From contig CANRDR010000067.1 of assembly GCA_947629425.1 (NCBI GenBank), positions 1 to 8,470 on the forward strand: 8,470 bases of DNA, written 5' to 3'. This document shows, one piece after another, positions 7,376 through 8,470 of the stretch. The first letter of the stretch is position 1, and every line of letters begins with the position of its first letter. The position numbers were made by a program, and so were the translations under genes. The notes beneath the pieces were generated by a model. That model had not been told where the DNA came from, did not search any database, and saw nothing but the letters and a program-made list of their open reading frames with translations. The DNA is from an uncultured Bacilli bacterium. Lineage in GTDB: Bacteria > Bacillota_I > Bacilli_A > RF39 > UBA660.

Positions 7376-7381
7376 CATTTT
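7349..7381. terminator. Shared bidirectional hairpin across two convergent stop codons
   Basis: AAAATGTTAAT (7349-7359) and ATTAACATTTT (7371-7381) are perfect 11-bp reverse complements around an 11-nt loop. In either reading direction the right arm ends in TTTT, so it can serve as a weak intrinsic terminator for both transcripts. The stop codons of the two flanking genes overlap at TTAA (7372-7375) inside the right arm, so the structure is coding on both strands. No other terminator is seen at this junction. Confidence 0.6.
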
Positions 7382-8235
7382 CCACAATTACTACATCCAT
7401 TACATATTATTTTGCTACCACAACTATTACATTTTTCTTTAAAATATGGTTTATAAAAATTATTAAATATATTTGTTTGATAATTAGTTAATTTATAATT
7501 TATTTCTTTTCCTTTAAAACTTAAATTAGATTTATAAGCCATATTACTTTGTATTTCTTTAGATGGAATATTATAAATTTTTCCATTTTTTTTGAATTTA
7601 GTACCTGTTTCAAAAAAGCAAAAAGTTACATTATATTTTTTACATTCATCACTTACTTTTTTTACCCAATCATAATCACAGATACGTGAGCCTTCATAAT
7701 TTTCTCCTCCTGCTAATACTTGTTCTATTAAACCTGTTTTTAAATAGTCATCTATACTTACCTCACCTATAAAAGGCGCTATCATAATTCCTCTATGTTT
7801 TGCTTTTATATCTAATAGTAAAGGAATTCTTTCATCAGCCCTTAATTGATTTTCAGCAGTTACGTTTATTATTACGTTTTCGTATCCGTCAAACCAATCA
7901 GGCGGAAGATTGTTTTTTATTCTATCTGCTCTTTTTGTTAATATAAAAAATTTAACATCACTTCTTTTCTTTATTATTTTCCAGGCTTCATTTCTCCATT
8001 CGTCTGCTTCACTTAAAAAGAAATCACTTGTCATACAAACTCTTATCATTTCTCCACTTTTTATTTTATATTCTCCATATTTATCTTTACTTAATGGATA
8101 ATTAAAATTACTAGTTTTATAAATAACAGAGCCATCTTTATTTGCTTTTACTTTATCTAAATAAAACATATAACAATTAAGACAGCCTTCACTATACTTT
8201 GTACATCCATGCCAAGGATTCCATATATCATGCAT
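7372..8235 (-). CDS. DUF5131 (phage Gp37/Gp68-like) three-Cys-motif protein
   Basis: A 287-residue member of the DUF5131/Gp37_Gp68 family, whose biochemical role is not established. The N-terminus WNPWHGCTKYSEGCLNCY carries Cys11, Cys18 and Cys21, a C-x6-C-x2-C arrangement reminiscent of radical SAM cluster motifs. Further family landmarks are RVCMTSDFF (65-73), FILTKRADRI (97-106), NVTAENQ (124-130) and AGGENYEGSRICDYDWV (175-191). An unusual tail ends the protein: Cys269, 272, 278, 281, 284 and 287 in the last 19 residues, which could bind zinc or an iron-sulfur cluster. The ATG at 8235 follows AGGA nine bases upstream and a good promoter. The family is often encoded beside a TcmP partner gene; none is visible here, unless the convergent DUF3419-like protein takes that place. 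The overall fold and cluster binding are inferred. The family occurs in phages and bacterial genomes alike, so a mobile origin is possible, but base composition matches its neighbours. Confidence 0.85.
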   Translation of the reverse strand: MHDIWNPWHGCTKYSEGCLNCYMFYLDKVKANKDGSVIYKTSNFNYPLSKDKYGEYKIKSGEMIRVCMTSDFFLSEADEWRNEAWKIIKKRSDVKFFILTKRADRIKNNLPPDWFDGYENVIINVTAENQLRADERIPLLLDIKAKHRGIMIAPFIGEVSIDDYLKTGLIEQVLAGGENYEGSRICDYDWVKKVSDECKKYNVTFCFFETGTKFKKNGKIYNIPSKEIQSNMAYKSNLSFKGKEINYKLTNYQTNIFNNFYKPYFKEKCNSCGSKIICNGCSNCGKC

Positions 8236-8261
8236 AATACCACTTCCTAAAACTTACTTTG

Positions 8262-8290
8262 ATTATATTAAAATTAAATTGAAAAATCAA
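8262..8290 (-). promoter_or_regulatory. Promoter of the DUF5131 gene
   Basis: TTGATT (8290-8285) and a perfect TATAAT (8267-8262) on the minus strand are 17 bp apart. The predicted start near 8255 leaves a leader of about 20 nt that includes the ribosome site. The -35 box sits inside an 8-bp inverted repeat, TAAATTGA (8275-8282) and TCAATTTA (8287-8294), which could be an operator but may be chance in AT-rich DNA. Confidence 0.6.
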
Positions 8291-8341
8291 TTTATCAAAC
8301 AAATGTATAAATTATATCTTTATTTTTTTACACATATATTT

Positions 8342-8347
8342 TATAAT
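8342..8347 (+). promoter_or_regulatory. -10 box for the right-edge gene
   Basis: TATAAT followed by G, 88 bases before the ATG at 8430. Only a poor -35 match (TTTATT, 8319-8324) lies 17 bp upstream. If used, transcription would start near 8354 and the mRNA would carry a leader of about 76 nt. Confidence 0.45.
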
Positions 8348-8353
8348 GTCTTT

Positions 8354-8429
8354 AGAGATACTTAATTGTTAGGTGCTTTTTCCTCAGTCCAAATATTTTT
8401 TATTAAATTTCTTGGAAGGAGGTGGTCCT
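8354..8429 (+). promoter_or_regulatory. 5' leader that can fold over its own Shine-Dalgarno site
   Basis: CCTC (8382-8385) and TCCAA (8388-8392) can pair with GAGG (8419-8422) and TTGGA (8412-8416), forming a nine-pair stem with a symmetric 2x2 internal loop and a 19-nt A/T-rich loop. The 3' arm includes most of AAGGAGG (8416-8422), a near-perfect ribosome site seven bases before the ATG at 8430. The fold would hide this site, suggesting translational control by a ligand, temperature or a protein. The G/C content here is visibly higher than in the other intergenic DNA. No known riboswitch class is recognised. Confidence 0.4.
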
Positions 8430-8470
8430 ATGAAAGGATTATTTATAAATGGATTATTTAGTAATCTATG
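8430..8470 (+). CDS. Start of an unidentified gene cut by the window edge
   Basis: An ATG with the best Shine-Dalgarno site in the window (AAGGAGGTGGTC, 8416-8427). Thirteen codons are visible, MKGLFINGLFSNL, and the frame is still open at the last base. The segment is hydrophobic with glycine and phenylalanine, so it could begin a membrane protein or a small peptide. This is too short to assign a family. The strong ribosome site and the structured leader suggest a highly expressed or controlled gene. Confidence 0.6.
   Translation, partial: MKGLFINGLFSNL

Noticed and set aside
7910..8101. Rightward open frame of 63 codons
   Set aside because: It lies antisense inside the conserved part of the DUF5131 gene, and its hydrophobic make-up is a by-product of the AT-rich complement.
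8346..8372. Eight-codon upstream reading frame ATG...TAG before the right-edge gene
   Set aside because: Its ATG overlaps the -10 box, so it would not be on the mRNA, and it has no ribosome site.
8354..8429. M-box (magnesium) riboswitch, because of GTTAGGTG at 8368-8375
   Set aside because: Only the first few bases resemble the class; the conserved GAGGCTCCT and CTGCCC cores are absent and the leader is too short.
1..8470. CRISPR array, tRNA, rRNA or complete insertion sequence
   Set aside because: No regularly spaced direct repeats, no cloverleaf or rRNA-like segment of higher GC, and no transposase catalytic domain with terminal inverted repeats were seen.
1..8470. Mollicute code with TGA as tryptophan
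   Set aside because: All complete genes use TGG for tryptophan and read to TAA or TAG stops at full family length without needing TGA read-through.

Overview
The window comes from a very AT-rich genome with short intergenic gaps, purine-rich Shine-Dalgarno sites, TTGNNN-17-TATAAT-like promoters and TGG-coded tryptophan. This fits a low-GC Bacillota, perhaps a gut Bacilli/Erysipelotrichia or Mollicutes-related lineage. The genus cannot be fixed from the sequence. All genes read under the standard bacterial code, and the six complete genes end in TAA or TAG.

Layout. Bases 1-207 (+) hold the 3' end of a gene whose tail resembles Rpn-type PD-(D/E)XK nuclease/transposase proteins. Two hairpins then lie back to back (198-260), one usable by each strand. 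A leftward block follows: a CBS-DRTGG type manganese pyrophosphatase (ppaC, 2691-4310), an unrecognised coiled-coil protein with a membrane hairpin (1918-2622), and a multi-pass M48 zinc protease with an OB-like C-terminal module (272-1852). These three are closely spaced on one strand with no terminator between them, but each also has a plausible promoter of its own. A 144-bp divergent intergenic region (4311-4454) separates them from uvrB (4455-6401, +). Next comes a rightward gene for a methyltransferase-fold, DUF3419/BtaA-like protein (6461-7375) with a strong promoter. It converges with a leftward DUF5131 (phage Gp37/Gp68-like, three-Cys motif) gene (7372-8235). Their stop codons overlap inside one perfect inverted repeat. 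The right edge has a promoter, a leader of about 76 nt that can fold over its own Shine-Dalgarno site, and the first 13 codons of an unidentified gene.

Functions. uvrB (excision repair) and ppaC (pyrophosphate removal) are housekeeping. The M48 protease and the coiled-coil protein are probably envelope proteins. The two convergent genes have no assigned function. I see no CRISPR array, tRNA, rRNA or complete mobile element, and no clear evidence of a multi-gene defence system. The least explained parts are the convergent DUF3419-like/DUF5131 pair, the membrane coiled-coil protein, and the leader at 8354-8429.
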